From an uncultured Clostridia bacterium (lineage in GTDB: Bacteria; Bacillota; Clostridia; UMGS1810): 29,791 nt of DNA. A program made the position numbers and the translations under genes. Shown here in pieces: positions 23,232 through 29,791 of the stretch (positions are counted from its first letter, which is position 1; each line of letters starts with the position of its first letter). Where the stretch lies: the NCBI GenBank assembly GCA_934463115.1, contig CAKSIN010000026.1, positions 1 through 29,791 on the forward strand, written 5' to 3'. The notes under the pieces are model-generated. The model saw only the letters and a list, made by a program, of their open reading frames with translations. It did not search any database and was not told where the DNA came from.

Positions 23232-25175
23232 ATGAATAATTTCAAAAAAGCGCTGTCGGCGATAACCGCGCTTATGGCGGCAATAGTGTCGGTTGCAATT
23301 GTTGTGCCTGCGAGTGCAGCCGCGGCAGATGATGCGATAGTTGTATCGAGCGGAAAAGCATATATCGGAAACGGTGCTGCGGGTATTGCGATTGCTGCAT
23401 CATATGATGAAAACGGCAAACTTACATATGTTAAGACAAAGACTGTTGACGAAGGGTGTGTCGCAAGGTTTAATGTTGAAATAGGCGACAGGATTATGTA
23501 TTGGAGCGCAACCGGAAACGCAATACCGCTTGCCGGTGCTGTTACCGTGACGGAAGATAATATAAAAGAAGTAGTAAGTAATGAAAATGTGTATGAAAAA
23601 GCGGTTCAGAATGTTCTTTATGAAGCTCTCGGAAAAAGCAAAGGTGCGAACATGACGGAACTTCAAAAAGCAGTGGCACTTCATGACTGGCTTGTGGTAA
23701 ATTGTCAGTATGATTTGTCATACGGCAAAAAACATTTGAATCCATATGATAAGTATGGCGCGGTTGTCGACGGTTATTGCGTTTGCGACGGGTATACCAA
23801 AGCGTACGCGGATTTACTGGGAAGAGTCGGAATAAAAGCCGAACGCGTCGTCGGATTAAAAGGTACTGAACGTCATTCCTGGAACTGCATTACAATCGGC
23901 GGAAAGAAGTATTATGTCGATGTTACGGCGGACGATCCCGTCGAGGACGTCCCCGGCAGAGTAGGACGTTCGTATTTCCTGGTGACCGACCGTGTGTTAA
24001 AACGTGACAACTACAATAGCTTTACATCACGTAACTGCACGGATACAACATACGAAAAACATGCCATGTTTACGGGATTTCACATGGCATTTATGTGGAA
24101 TGATGATATTCAGAAATTTTACTATATCGATATGGATGAAGTGAAAACCACTGCAGATTTTACCGAAGAACTTATACCCACATCAAATGAAAACGGCGCA
24201 AGACCGAGCAGTTATGCTGTGACGGACAATGGCAAATATCTCAGCTTTTTGAGACCGGGTTTTAACACCAATGAATGCACTGTGTACCTCTACAGTTTTG
24301 AAACCGGTGAATATTACAGCTATGCGATTAATGGAATTGCCGGAATTGTTTCCAATCGTGTACGGCAAAACAGAAATAATATCGAGGTCGTAATGGATAC
24401 ATATGACAAAGACAATTATAATTTTCTTGAACGTTCATATGTAAAAGCATTTATCCCCATTCCGAAAGTTATAAATAAGCGTTATGCAACTTTTGATGAA
24501 AATTACACCGGCGGTAAAAAAACAAGCTGCGCGTATATAAATAACTATTGGACGAACGGCGACGGTATATTTTACGAACCAAAAAGACTCGGTCTTACTT
24601 TCGGCGGCTGGTACACTGAAAAAGACGGCGGAACAGAGGTGAAAAATTTTGATGAGATAACCGGTGATAATGTAACCCTTTACGCACACTGGTGGGGAAA
24701 CTGGAGTATGAAGAAAAAACCGACTCTTACCGAGACGGGAACGGCGATTCGCAGCCTTGACGGATATCCGGATGTAACGGATGAGATAATAATTCCGGAA
24801 TTGACGGATACATCGGTATGGACAAGACAGGTTTTTAAAGAGGCGGACGAATTTAAAGAGGGTGAAGAAAGGTATCACACAGACGCGTACGGCAGTGTGT
24901 GGAATGTGTGGATTACAACGCCGAAGTTGGTGCTTACGGAGAATAAAATCGGATACGCGGACGGGAAAGTCTGGATTGCGGTTCTTAAAGACGGCAAATA
25001 CTATGTCGTATTCAAAACGGCAGACAGTGAGGGAAGGATGGGTAATCCCGATGTACCTGCCGGTAAACGTGTGGTAGTAAATTATCCGCGCACATTTACT
25101 CCGAGCGGAAAAGTCACCGCAACGTTGTATGACAGCAATGACAACGCTCTTTGCTCTGTTGAATATGAAGTATAA
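23232..25175 (+). CDS. Secreted transglutaminase-like protein with InlB-type repeat
   Basis: A 647-residue exported protein. A signal peptide covers residues 1 to about 30 (basic start, hydrophobic core, ASAAA cleavage region). A transglutaminase-like domain follows with the triad Cys185 (VCDGYTKAYADLL), His215 (ERHSW) and Asp230 (YYVDVTADDP). A region without recognised motif spans about 260-415, then one InlB/Flg_new B-repeat at about 418-487 (YATFDENY...GLTFGGWYTEKDGGTEV...TLYAHW), then an unrecognised C-terminal region. No LPxTG or choline repeats are seen, so it is probably released or held non-covalently. Such proteins may act as cell-surface proteases or cross-linkers; the substrate is unknown. 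Confidence 0.88.
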   Translation: MNNFKKALSAITALMAAIVSVAIVVPASAAAADDAIVVSSGKAYIGNGAAGIAIAASYDENGKLTYVKTKTVDEGCVARFNVEIGDRIMYWSATGNAIPLAGAVTVTEDNIKEVVSNENVYEKAVQNVLYEALGKSKGANMTELQKAVALHDWLVVNCQYDLSYGKKHLNPYDKYGAVVDGYCVCDGYTKAYADLLGRVGIKAERVVGLKGTERHSWNCITIGGKKYYVDVTADDPVEDVPGRVGRSYFLVTDRVLKRDNYNSFTSRNCTDTTYEKHAMFTGFHMAFMWNDDIQKFYYIDMDEVKTTADFTEELIPTSNENGARPSSYAVTDNGKYLSFLRPGFNTNECTVYLYSFETGEYYSYAINGIAGIVSNRVRQNRNNIEVVMDTYDKDNYNFLERSYVKAFIPIPKVINKRYATFDENYTGGKKTSCAYINNYWTNGDGIFYEPKRLGLTFGGWYTEKDGGTEVKNFDEITGDNVTLYAHWWGNWSMKKKPTLTETGTAIRSLDGYPDVTDEIIIPELTDTSVWTRQVFKEADEFKEGEERYHTDAYGSVWNVWITTPKLVLTENKIGYADGKVWIAVLKDGKYYVVFKTADSEGRMGNPDVPAGKRVVVNYPRTFTPSGKVTATLYDSNDNALCSVEYEV

Positions 25176-25207
25176 TGATTCGGTAAAATTGTATTGCAGA
25201 AGTCAAC

Positions 25208-25223
25208 GCAAATATTAATTTGC
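25208..25223. promoter_or_regulatory. Inverted repeat upstream of the hydG promoter
   Basis: GCAAAT-ATTA-ATTTGC is a perfect 6-bp inverted repeat, ten bases before the -35 box of hydG. It has the size and position of an activator or repressor site, but a chance AT-rich palindrome is possible. Confidence 0.3.
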
Positions 25224-25233
25224 AAAATCAGGT

Positions 25234-25262
25234 TTGACACCGCAGATAAAATGTAGTATACT
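25234..25262 (+). promoter_or_regulatory. Strong promoter of hydG
   Basis: A perfect TTGACA (25234-25239), a 17-base spacer and TATACT (25257-25262). The expected start is near 25269, giving a leader of about 50 bases to the ATG at 25320. Confidence 0.82.
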
Positions 25263-25319
25263 GATAGTATTAACTCTAAGGAAAAAGGTTTCTGATTCCG
25301 AAGAAAAGGAGAAATATAT

Positions 25320-26735
25320 ATGTACGATATGAAATCGCTTAAGGCGGAAGAATTTATTAACCACGAGGAAATACTGGCAACTCTTGAGTACGCCGACAAA
25401 AACAAAGACAATCTCGAACTTGTCGACAGCATTATCGAAAAGGCGAAGGAGCGCAAGGGTTTATCACATCGCGAGGCGTCGGTGTTGCTTGCGTGTGAGA
25501 ATGAGGACAGAATAAACGAAATATATGATCTTGCCGAGCAGATAAAAAAGGATTTTTATGGCAACAGAATAGTTATGTTTGCGCCGCTGTACCTTTCAAA
25601 CTACTGTGTGAACGGCTGTGTTTACTGTCCGTATCATTATAAGAACAAGCATATAGCGCGCAAAAAGCTTACGCAGGAGGAAATAGTAAAAGAGGTAACC
25701 GCGCTTCAGGATATGGGGCACAAAAGACTCGCGATAGAAGCGGGCGAGGATCCCGTTAATAACCCGATAGAATATATCCTTGACTGCATTCACACCATAT
25801 ATTCAATCAAGCACAAAAACGGCGCTATTCGCAGGGTAAATGTGAATATTGCCGCAACAACGGTTGAAAACTATCGCAAGCTGCATGATGCCGGAATCGG
25901 AACATATATTCTGTTCCAGGAAACGTATCACAAGGAAAGCTATGAAAATCTTCATCCCACAGGCCCTAAACACAACTATGCGTACCACACCGAAGCAATG
26001 GACAGGGCAATGGAGGGCGGTATAGACGATGTCGGTCTCGGAGTGCTCTTCGGGTTGGAATTGTATCGCTACGAATTTGCCGGACTTCTGATGCATGCCG
26101 AACACCTTGAAGCTGTTCACGGTGTCGGCCCGCACACAATAAGCGTTCCGAGAGTAAAAAAAGCGGACGACATAGATCCGTCGGCTTTTGATAATGGAAT
26201 AAGTGATGAAATTTTTGCAAAACTGTGTGCGCTCATTCGAATTTCAGTGCCGTACACAGGAATGATTATATCCACGCGCGAAAGTCAGCAGCTGCGCGAA
26301 AAGGTTATCCGCCTCGGTGTGTCGCAGATAAGCGGTGCGTCGAGAACATCCGTAGGCGGCTATTGCGAAGATGAACGCCCGCACGATACCGAACAGTTTG
26401 ATGTTTCGGATCAGCGCACATTGGATGAGGTTGTTCGCTGGCTTATGACGGCAGGTTATGTTCCGAGTTTCTGCACTGCATGCTACAGAGAGGGCAGAAC
26501 CGGCGACCGCTTTATGACGTTGCTCAAAAACCGGCAGATACTTAACTGCTGTCATCCGAATGCACTTATGACTCTCAAAGAGTACCTGGAGGATTACGCA
26601 AGTGAGGAAACAAAGGCTATAGGTGAAAAAATGATTGCCGAGGAGTTGGAGAAAATTCCGAATCCGAAGGTTAAAGAAAAGGCAAAGGAATATATAAATA
26701 ACATTCACAACGGAAAGAGAGATTTCAGATTCTGA
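25320..26735 (+). CDS. hydG: [FeFe]-hydrogenase H-cluster maturase HydG (radical SAM tyrosine lyase)
   Basis: HydG splits tyrosine to make the CO and cyanide ligands of the hydrogenase H-cluster. The 471-residue protein has the CxxxCxxC cluster at Cys96, Cys100 and Cys103 (NYCVNGCVYC) and the C-terminal auxiliary-cluster motif CX2CX22C at Cys385, Cys388 and Cys411, which sets HydG apart from the related ThiH. EAGEDPVN and LHPTGPKHNYAYH are further family segments. The ATG follows AAGGAG at 8 bases. hydE, hydF and the hydrogenase itself are not in the window, so the maturation genes are dispersed here. Confidence 0.96.
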   Translation: MYDMKSLKAEEFINHEEILATLEYADKNKDNLELVDSIIEKAKERKGLSHREASVLLACENEDRINEIYDLAEQIKKDFYGNRIVMFAPLYLSNYCVNGCVYCPYHYKNKHIARKKLTQEEIVKEVTALQDMGHKRLAIEAGEDPVNNPIEYILDCIHTIYSIKHKNGAIRRVNVNIAATTVENYRKLHDAGIGTYILFQETYHKESYENLHPTGPKHNYAYHTEAMDRAMEGGIDDVGLGVLFGLELYRYEFAGLLMHAEHLEAVHGVGPHTISVPRVKKADDIDPSAFDNGISDEIFAKLCALIRISVPYTGMIISTRESQQLREKVIRLGVSQISGASRTSVGGYCEDERPHDTEQFDVSDQRTLDEVVRWLMTAGYVPSFCTACYREGRTGDRFMTLLKNRQILNCCHPNALMTLKEYLEDYASEETKAIGEKMIAEELEKIPNPKVKEKAKEYINNIHNGKRDFRF

Positions 26736-26780
26736 TAAATTGTGAATTAAACACTACAATGAATTGTTGAGGAATTGGAT

Positions 26781-27155
26781 ATGATAATTAAAGAATCCGC
26801 AGAGAACTATCTTGAGGCAATACTTATGATAAAAAAGAAAAAGGGCAGTGTGCGCAGCATAGACGTTGCAAATCATCTGAACTTTACCAAGGCAAGCGTT
26901 TCGGTTGCGATGAAAGGTTTTCGCGAGGAGGGCTATGTTACGGTAGAATCCGACGGCACGCTCAACCTCACGGAGCGCGGCGCAAAGATTGCCGAGAGAA
27001 TGTACGAACGCCATGAGATAATCGCCAAAGCACTTATTGCTCTTGGGGTTGGTGAAGCCACGGCATATGAGGATAGCTGCAAGATAGAGCACGACCTCAG
27101 CGATGAAACATTTGCCAGGGTTAAGGAATACCTCGCAAAAAAAGGCATTGAATAA
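26781..27155 (+). CDS. Short DtxR/MntR-family metal-dependent regulator
   Basis: A 124-residue winged-helix repressor. The N-terminal helix ESAENYLEAI is typical of the family, the HTH lies at about residues 24-50 (RSIDVANHLNFTKASVSVAMKGF), and the dimerisation and metal region follows. Cys100-x-x-Glu103-His104, with His78, gives a CxxEH ligand set as in DtxR/IdeR rather than the Glu of MntR; the usual first ligand (Asp or Met) is Asn9. The SH3-like third domain is absent. The ATG at 26781 follows GAGGA at 7 bases; a TTG at 26775 is possible. Its place 45 bases after hydG suggests an iron-linked role, as inference. Confidence 0.88.
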   Translation: MIIKESAENYLEAILMIKKKKGSVRSIDVANHLNFTKASVSVAMKGFREEGYVTVESDGTLNLTERGAKIAERMYERHEIIAKALIALGVGEATAYEDSCKIEHDLSDETFARVKEYLAKKGIE

Positions 27156-27170
27156 CTTGGAGGAATAACG

Positions 27171-27707
27171 ATGAAAATGATGATAGCGTCCGATATTCAC
27201 GGATCAGCATTCTATTGCACAAAACTCATTGATGCATTTAAAAGAGAGGGAGCGGACAGGCTGCTTTTGCTTGGCGATATTTTATATCACGGTCCGCGAA
27301 ACGACCTTCCGAAAGAATATGCGCCCAAAAAGGTAATTTCAATGCTGAACGGATTAAAGGATAGGATTCTCTGCGTCCGCGGCAACTGTGATACAGAGGT
27401 AGACCAGATGGTTCTTGAATTTCCGTGTCTTGCCGATTATGCGCTGCTTAGTGTCGGTAAATATACAGTATACGCAACGCATGGACATGTGTACAACGGT
27501 TCAAATCCGCCGCCGCTCGCTGACGGTGATGTACTTCTGTACGGACACACACATATTCCAAAGTTTGAGGATCACGGAAAGTATGTCAGTATGAATCCCG
27601 GTTCGGTTTCTATCCCAAAAGAGGGCAGTCACCACGGATATATGATTTTTGAAAACGAAGTTTTCACATGGAAAGACCTCGACGGAAACATTGTTGATAT
27701 TCAATAA
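27171..27707 (+). CDS. yfcE: YfcE-type metallophosphodiesterase
   Basis: A 178-residue calcineurin-like phosphoesterase of the YfcE/MJ0936 group. The metal-ligand motifs are all present in order: SDIHGS (Asp8, His10), LLGDILYHG, VRGNCDTEVD, ATHGH and GHTHIP. Relatives hydrolyse model phosphodiesters with manganese; the natural substrate is uncertain. GGAGG lies 7 bases before the ATG at 27171, and the gene starts 15 bases after the DtxR-type regulator, so both are probably on one transcript. Confidence 0.9.
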   Translation: MKMMIASDIHGSAFYCTKLIDAFKREGADRLLLLGDILYHGPRNDLPKEYAPKKVISMLNGLKDRILCVRGNCDTEVDQMVLEFPCLADYALLSVGKYTVYATHGHVYNGSNPPPLADGDVLLYGHTHIPKFEDHGKYVSMNPGSVSIPKEGSHHGYMIFENEVFTWKDLDGNIVDIQ

Positions 27708-27717
27708 TACGCATAAT

Positions 27718-27742
27718 GCAGCGGCAGTTCTTATGCCGCTGC
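27718..27742 (+). terminator. Hairpin after yfcE (probable terminator)
   Basis: GCAGCGGCA (27718-27726) pairs perfectly with TGCCGCTGC (27734-27742) around a seven-base loop, followed by AAATTTATG. The stem is strong but the T run is short, so termination may be partial. Confidence 0.6.
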
Positions 27743-27771
27743 AAATTTATGTAAAAAATTTCAAAAAAAGC

Positions 27772-27800
27772 TTGCATTTTAAATAATCTTGTGGTACAAT
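27772..27800 (+). promoter_or_regulatory. Promoter of rpsB-tsf
   Basis: TTGCAT (27772-27777), a 17-base spacer and TACAAT (27795-27800) with TGG before it (extended -10). The start is near 27807, about 117 bases before the rpsB ATG. Confidence 0.75.
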
Positions 27801-27806
27801 ATTATG

Positions 27807-27923
27807 CGGTAAATACGCACACACAATGATGTGCCGGGAATTTGCGAAGAATCCGACATAATTTTTCGTCTCCCGGATGCAGGTGATTTGTGTGGAGGGT
27901 ACAAAATTACGGAGGTGTTTTTT
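27807..27923 (+). promoter_or_regulatory. Structured 5' leader of rpsB (possible S2 autoregulatory element)
   Basis: The leader can fold into nested helices: CACACAA (27820-27826) with TTGTGTG (27888-27894), CCGGGA (27834-27839) with TCCCGG (27871-27876), and inside this CGAA with TTCG. The Shine-Dalgarno GGAGGTG (27911-27917) lies outside the outer helix. Ribosomal protein operons are often controlled by such leaders; whether this one matches a known S2 leader class I cannot tell. Confidence 0.5.
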
Positions 27924-28652
27924 ATGTCAGTTATTACAATGAAGCAGTTACTCGAAGCAGGTGTTCATTTCGGACATCAGACAAGAAGATGGAATCCTAA
28001 GATGGCAGAGTACATCTACACGGAGAGAAACGGTATCTACATCATTAACCTTCAGAAGACGGTTAAAAAGATTGTAGAAGCGTACGACTTCATCAAACAG
28101 ATTGCCGAAGACGGCGAGGATATTCTTTTTGTCGGAACAAAGAAGCAGGCACAGGAGTCTATTAAAGAGGAAGCCGAGAGAGTCGGAATGTACTATGTAA
28201 ATGCAAGATGGCTCGGCGGTATGCTCACAAACTTTAAAACAATCAGAAAGAGAATTGAAAGACTCAACCAGCTTAAAAAGATGGAAGAGGACGGAACATT
28301 CGATCTTCTCACAAAGAAAGAAGCTACAAAGCTTAAGCTCGAAATAGAAAAGCTCGAAAAATATCTCGGCGGTATCAAAGATATGAAGAAGCTCCCCGGT
28401 GCGCTCTTCGTTGTTGATCCGAGAAAAGAAAAGATAGCTGTTGCCGAAGCAAAGAAACTCGGTATCCCTGTTGTAGCTATTGTAGATACAAACTGTGATC
28501 CGGACGAAGTTGACTACGTAATCCCCGGTAACGATGACGCTATCAGAGCGGTTAAGCTCATAGCTTCCACAATGGCAAATGCCGTTATGGAAGGCAGACA
28601 GGGTGAAGACGCTGCTGTTGAAGAAGCAGCAGAAGAAGCAGACGCAGAATAA
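27924..28652 (+). CDS. rpsB: 30S ribosomal protein S2
   Basis: S2 of the small ribosomal subunit. The 242-residue protein starts MSVITMKQLLEAGVHFGHQTRRWNPKM and contains the family segments RNGIYIINLQKT, FVGTKKQAQ, NARWLGGMLTNFKT and PVVAIVDTNCDPDEVDYVIPGNDDAIRA. It ends in an acidic Glu/Ala-rich tail. The ATG at 27924 has GGAGGTG seven bases before it; the frame is open upstream to 27831 but that part is leader. tsf follows after 21 bases, the usual rpsB-tsf pair. Confidence 0.98.
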   Translation: MSVITMKQLLEAGVHFGHQTRRWNPKMAEYIYTERNGIYIINLQKTVKKIVEAYDFIKQIAEDGEDILFVGTKKQAQESIKEEAERVGMYYVNARWLGGMLTNFKTIRKRIERLNQLKKMEEDGTFDLLTKKEATKLKLEIEKLEKYLGGIKDMKKLPGALFVVDPRKEKIAVAEAKKLGIPVVAIVDTNCDPDEVDYVIPGNDDAIRAVKLIASTMANAVMEGRQGEDAAVEEAAEEADAE

Positions 28653-28673
28653 TCAAACCGGAGGAATAGAATA

Positions 28674-29585
28674 ATGGCAAACTTTTCAGCAAAAGATGTT
28701 AAAGATTTGAGAGAAAGAACCGGATGCGGCATGATGGATTGCAAAAAGGCACTCACAGAGTCGGACGGTGATATGGATAAAGCTATTGAGCTGCTCAGAG
28801 AAAAAGGTCTTGCGGCAGCAGCTAAAAAGGCAGGCAGAATAGCTGCCGAAGGCCTTGTAGACGCATATGTAAGCGGCGACGGCAAGGTAGGCGCTGTTAT
28901 CGAAGTTAACTCCGAGACAGACTTTGTCGGCAAAAATGCAGATTTTAAATCGTTTGTTGCAACACTCGCAAAACTCGTTGCAGACGAAAACCCTGCAGAT
29001 GTAGACACACTTATGAAACTTGCGTACCCGGACAGCGATCTTGACGTTGAGGCTATGCTCCGCGAAAAGATTCTTACAATCGGTGAAAATATGAATATCA
29101 GAAGATTTGCAAGAGCTGAGGGAACTGTTGCAACATACATTCACGGCGAAGGCAGAATCGGTGTAATGGTTAAATTTGATACCGATGTTGCAGATAAAGA
29201 CGGTTTTGCGGATTATGCAAAAGACGTATGCATGCAGATAGCAGCGGTTAATCCCCAGTATGTAAAGGAAGAGGATGTTCCGGCAGAAGTTGTGGAAAAG
29301 GAAAAAGAAATCCTTACACAGCAGGCTCTTAACGAGGGCAAACCGGCAAACATCGCCGAAAAAATGGTTATCGGCAGAATTAAGAAGTTCTATAAGGAAA
29401 TCTGCTTAAATGACCAGGAATTTGTTAAGGATTCCGACCTTACTGTTAAACAGTATACAGACAACACCGCAAAGGCTCTCGGCGGTTCGATATCGATAGT
29501 TTCGTTCACAAGATTTGAAAAGGGCGAAGGTATCGAAAAGAAAGAAGAAAACTTTGCAGATGAAGTTGCAAGTATGATAAAATAA
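28674..29585 (+). CDS. tsf: Translation elongation factor Ts
   Basis: EF-Ts recycles EF-Tu by exchanging GDP for GTP. The 303-residue protein has the UBA-like N-terminal domain with the signature LRERTGCGMMDCKKAL (about 13-28), then EVNSETDFVGKN with the Thr-Asp-Phe that contacts EF-Tu, then the two core subdomains and a C-terminal helical tail. GGAGGAAT precedes the ATG. A terminator lies about 85 bases after the stop. Confidence 0.98.
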   Translation: MANFSAKDVKDLRERTGCGMMDCKKALTESDGDMDKAIELLREKGLAAAAKKAGRIAAEGLVDAYVSGDGKVGAVIEVNSETDFVGKNADFKSFVATLAKLVADENPADVDTLMKLAYPDSDLDVEAMLREKILTIGENMNIRRFARAEGTVATYIHGEGRIGVMVKFDTDVADKDGFADYAKDVCMQIAAVNPQYVKEEDVPAEVVEKEKEILTQQALNEGKPANIAEKMVIGRIKKFYKEICLNDQEFVKDSDLTVKQYTDNTAKALGGSISIVSFTRFEKGEGIEKKEENFADEVASMIK

Positions 29586-29668
29586 GGTATCAAAATTCCC
29601 CTCCGTCTTATGACGATGAGAACATGCGGGACACAATGGAAACAAAAAAATCAACCGAAAAGTGCCGG

Positions 29669-29699
29669 AAAAAGGCTGCGAAATCATCGCAGCTTTTTT
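29669..29699 (+). terminator. Intrinsic terminator after tsf
   Basis: GCTGCGA (29675-29681) pairs with TCGCAGC (29687-29693) around AATCA, with an A tract before it and six T residues after it (29694-29699). The A tract would let it act in both directions. Confidence 0.88.
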
Positions 29700-29702
29700 C
29701 TT

Positions 29703-29748
29703 AAATCGGCAATACAATAGGAAATAAGATTATGTGTATTGCTGATTT
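29703..29748. repeat. 14-bp inverted repeat in noncoding DNA near the window end
   Basis: Bases 29703-29716 pair with 29735-29748 over 14 positions (one G-U), leaving an 18-base loop. It directly follows the tsf terminator. No gene is seen from 29586 to 29791. It may be a second terminator, a regulatory element of the next gene or the edge of a small repeat element. Confidence 0.5.
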
Positions 29749-29762
29749 TGCGTTACGGTTGA

Positions 29763-29777
29763 TTTTTTTTTTTTTTT
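29763..29777 (+). repeat. T15 homopolymer run
   Basis: Fifteen consecutive T residues lie in the intergenic end of the window, by far the longest single-base run here. It could be a slippage-prone spacer or a sequencing or assembly artefact. Confidence 0.7.
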
Positions 29778-29791
29778 CGTTAATTGTGTCT

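Noticed and set aside
27831..27923. 31-codon in-frame extension of rpsB
   Set aside because: S2 proteins start at MSVITMKQL, the ATG at 27924 has an ideal Shine-Dalgarno, and the upstream bases form paired leader structure.
1..29791. CRISPR array, insertion sequence or prophage
   Set aside because: No regularly spaced repeats, transposase, integrase or phage structural genes are seen anywhere in the window.

Overview
The window looks like chromosomal DNA from an anaerobic, low-to-moderate GC Clostridia (Bacillota), probably from a spore-forming lineage. The evidence is a six-subunit Rnf complex in the clostridial order C-D-G-E-A-B, the [FeFe]-hydrogenase maturase HydG, a YtxC-like protein, a DUF421/DUF4363 pair, meso-diaminopimelate dehydrogenase and strong Shine-Dalgarno sites throughout. 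The genus cannot be named from the sequence alone.

Layout. Positions 1-102 hold no gene, only a tRNA T-arm-like scrap. The minus strand from 6735 down to 103 is one probable transcription unit: a small unknown protein, nicotinate phosphoribosyltransferase (pncB), then rnfCDGEAB. From about 6850 everything is on the plus strand. First come a YetF/DUF421 membrane protein with DUF4363, then ruvX (yqgF) and a DUF1292 protein. A 360-base gap follows, filled by a 6S-like RNA with its own promoter and terminator. Next is a tight run of two half-size TauE/SafE proteins, murD, three different M42 aminopeptidases, a YnbB-type PLP enzyme and ddh, ending at hairpins near 16629-16697. After that come a DUF6873-like protein, a YtxC-like protein, a B12-domain radical SAM protein (DUF4080) and guaA with a good terminator. 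An AT-rich ATPase of the AAA/DUF4143 type (21838-23091) sits alone between that terminator and the next promoter. It is followed by a secreted transglutaminase-like protein, hydG, a short DtxR/MntR-type regulator, a YfcE-type phosphodiesterase, and rpsB-tsf behind a structured leader. The last 200 bases hold a terminator, a second long hairpin and a T15 run.

How the genes fit together. Rnf couples ferredoxin oxidation to NAD+ reduction and ion export, and pncB in the same unit would supply NAD. HydG builds the CO/CN ligands of the hydrogenase that also draws on ferredoxin. The murD to ddh run joins cell-wall precursor synthesis (MurD), meso-DAP metabolism (Ddh) and peptide breakdown (three M42 enzymes), which suggests peptide or wall-peptide salvage; this is inference. 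Most genes are recognisable housekeeping or accessory functions, and no wholly new system is obvious. The points most worth checking are the triple M42 operon, the rpsB leader, the 6S-like RNA, the isolated ATPase and the short CxxEH regulator beside hydG.
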